NCBI RefSeq assembly: GCF_024586915.1
Contig: NZ_JANBVS010000012.1
Location: 1 to 64,000, forward strand
Origin: Bradyrhizobium sp. SRS-191
GTDB taxonomy: Bacteria; Pseudomonadota; Alphaproteobacteria; Rhizobiales; Xanthobacteraceae
DNA: 64,000 nucleotides
Direction: 5' to 3'
Part shown: piece by piece, positions 63,677 through 64,000 of the stretch
Position numbering within the stretch: position 1 is the first letter of the stretch
How the letters are laid out: every line of letters begins with the position of its first letter
The notes under the pieces: model-generated
What the model was told of the DNA's origin: nothing
Databases searched by the model: none
What the model saw: only the letters and a program-made list of their open reading frames with translations
Program-made: the position numbers and the translations under genes

Positions 63677-63967
63677 ATGCTTGAGAGATCATCCGTTTTT
63701 CTGTCCCTGACCCGCGCTCTGCTCGGCGAGGTGACGCCATCGCTACGGACCGTTCAGTTTGAGCTCGTTGATCGAAACATCGACATCTTCTGCATCTTCG
63801 ACGGCAGCATTTCGGAGGATGACCGGGAGTCGATGAGTTGCATGGAGACTGAGGTGATGGCCAACTTCCCGGAGGCGACCGTCCAAGCGCGGTGTCTGCG
63901 GATCGACCTGCCGGATCCCGTGCCGAATGCTCCCGGTAGGTCCGTTGTGTTCGCGCGTCGAGAATAG
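63677..63967 (+). CDS. Small soluble protein, unknown function
   Basis: A 96-residue frame with a normal amino-acid composition and alternating strands and helices (VQFELVDRNIDIFCIFDGSI, then an acidic stretch ISEDDRESMS). No signal peptide or membrane segment. I do not recognise it. Small acidic single-domain proteins of this kind include immunity-like proteins, but no toxin gene is in view. The window ends 33 bases later. Confidence 0.5.
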   Translation: MLERSSVFLSLTRALLGEVTPSLRTVQFELVDRNIDIFCIFDGSISEDDRESMSCMETEVMANFPEATVQARCLRIDLPDPVPNAPGRSVVFARRE

Positions 63968-64000
63968 GTCTTCGAGCAGCGAGACCTAACGTCGCGGATA

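Overview
The window reads as a chromosomal segment of a GC-rich alphaproteobacterium of the Nitrobacteraceae, most likely Bradyrhizobium. The basis is high-GC codon use throughout, a Tad/Cpa pilus block, an HWE-family sensor kinase, a rhizobial-type lipopolysaccharide (LPS) locus, and intergenic repeats of a kind I associate with that group. The genus call is inference; no rRNA or other marker is present.

Layout. (1) 0-28.6 kb is a surface-glycan accessory region. It holds three TylF-type methyltransferases, two large acyltransferase/SGNH proteins around a small SGNH-like membrane protein, three full TIGR04372-type putative glycosyltransferases plus a fourth broken copy, two sugar C-methyltransferases around a WbuC-type cupin and an SDR, a Wzm/Wzt-type ABC exporter, a GT2, a large repeat-containing metalloprotease, a GT4 and a WecA-type initiating transferase. 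(2) 28.6-41.5 kb is the LPS core and O-antigen block: a WbpM/CapD-type dehydratase, an O-antigen ligase/polymerase, the whole ADP-heptose pathway (hldE, hldD, gmhA, gmhB), a WaaF-type heptosyltransferase, an LpcC-like GT4, galE and an MsbA-like exporter. A fumarylacetoacetate-hydrolase-family gene and an intrinsic terminator follow. (3) 41.6-42.8 kb is a repeat-dense island without genes. (4) 42.8-46.8 kb carries an HWE sensor kinase, an LpxO-type lipid A hydroxylase and a 51-residue gene with a CtrA-like box. (5) 47.2-54.2 kb is a partial Tad locus (cpaB-cpaC-cpaD-cpaE, then tadD on the other strand) bracketed by two PilZ genes. (6) 54.3-64 kb is mixed metabolism: an aromatic-ring monooxygenase divergent from a MarR regulator with a perfect palindromic operator, a Baeyer-Villiger-type monooxygenase, an AlaX-type editing protein and several secreted or uncharacterised proteins.

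How the genes fit together (inference). WecA-type and GT enzymes would start and extend a polyprenyl-linked glycan, and Wzm/Wzt would export it. The ligase-like protein would join it to an MsbA-exported, heptose-containing lipid A-core. The methyltransferases, acyltransferases and LpxO would decorate it. Many neighbouring genes overlap by four bases (ATGA), which marks several tightly coupled operons.

The most notable observations are the local expansion and decay of the TIGR04372 family, the acyltransferase-SGNH-acyltransferase operon, a long intergenic repeat that appears to supply the first codons of the kinase reading frame, two REPIN-like inverted pairs, several perfect palindromes in promoter regions, and a GmhB that lacks most of the family's zinc ligands.
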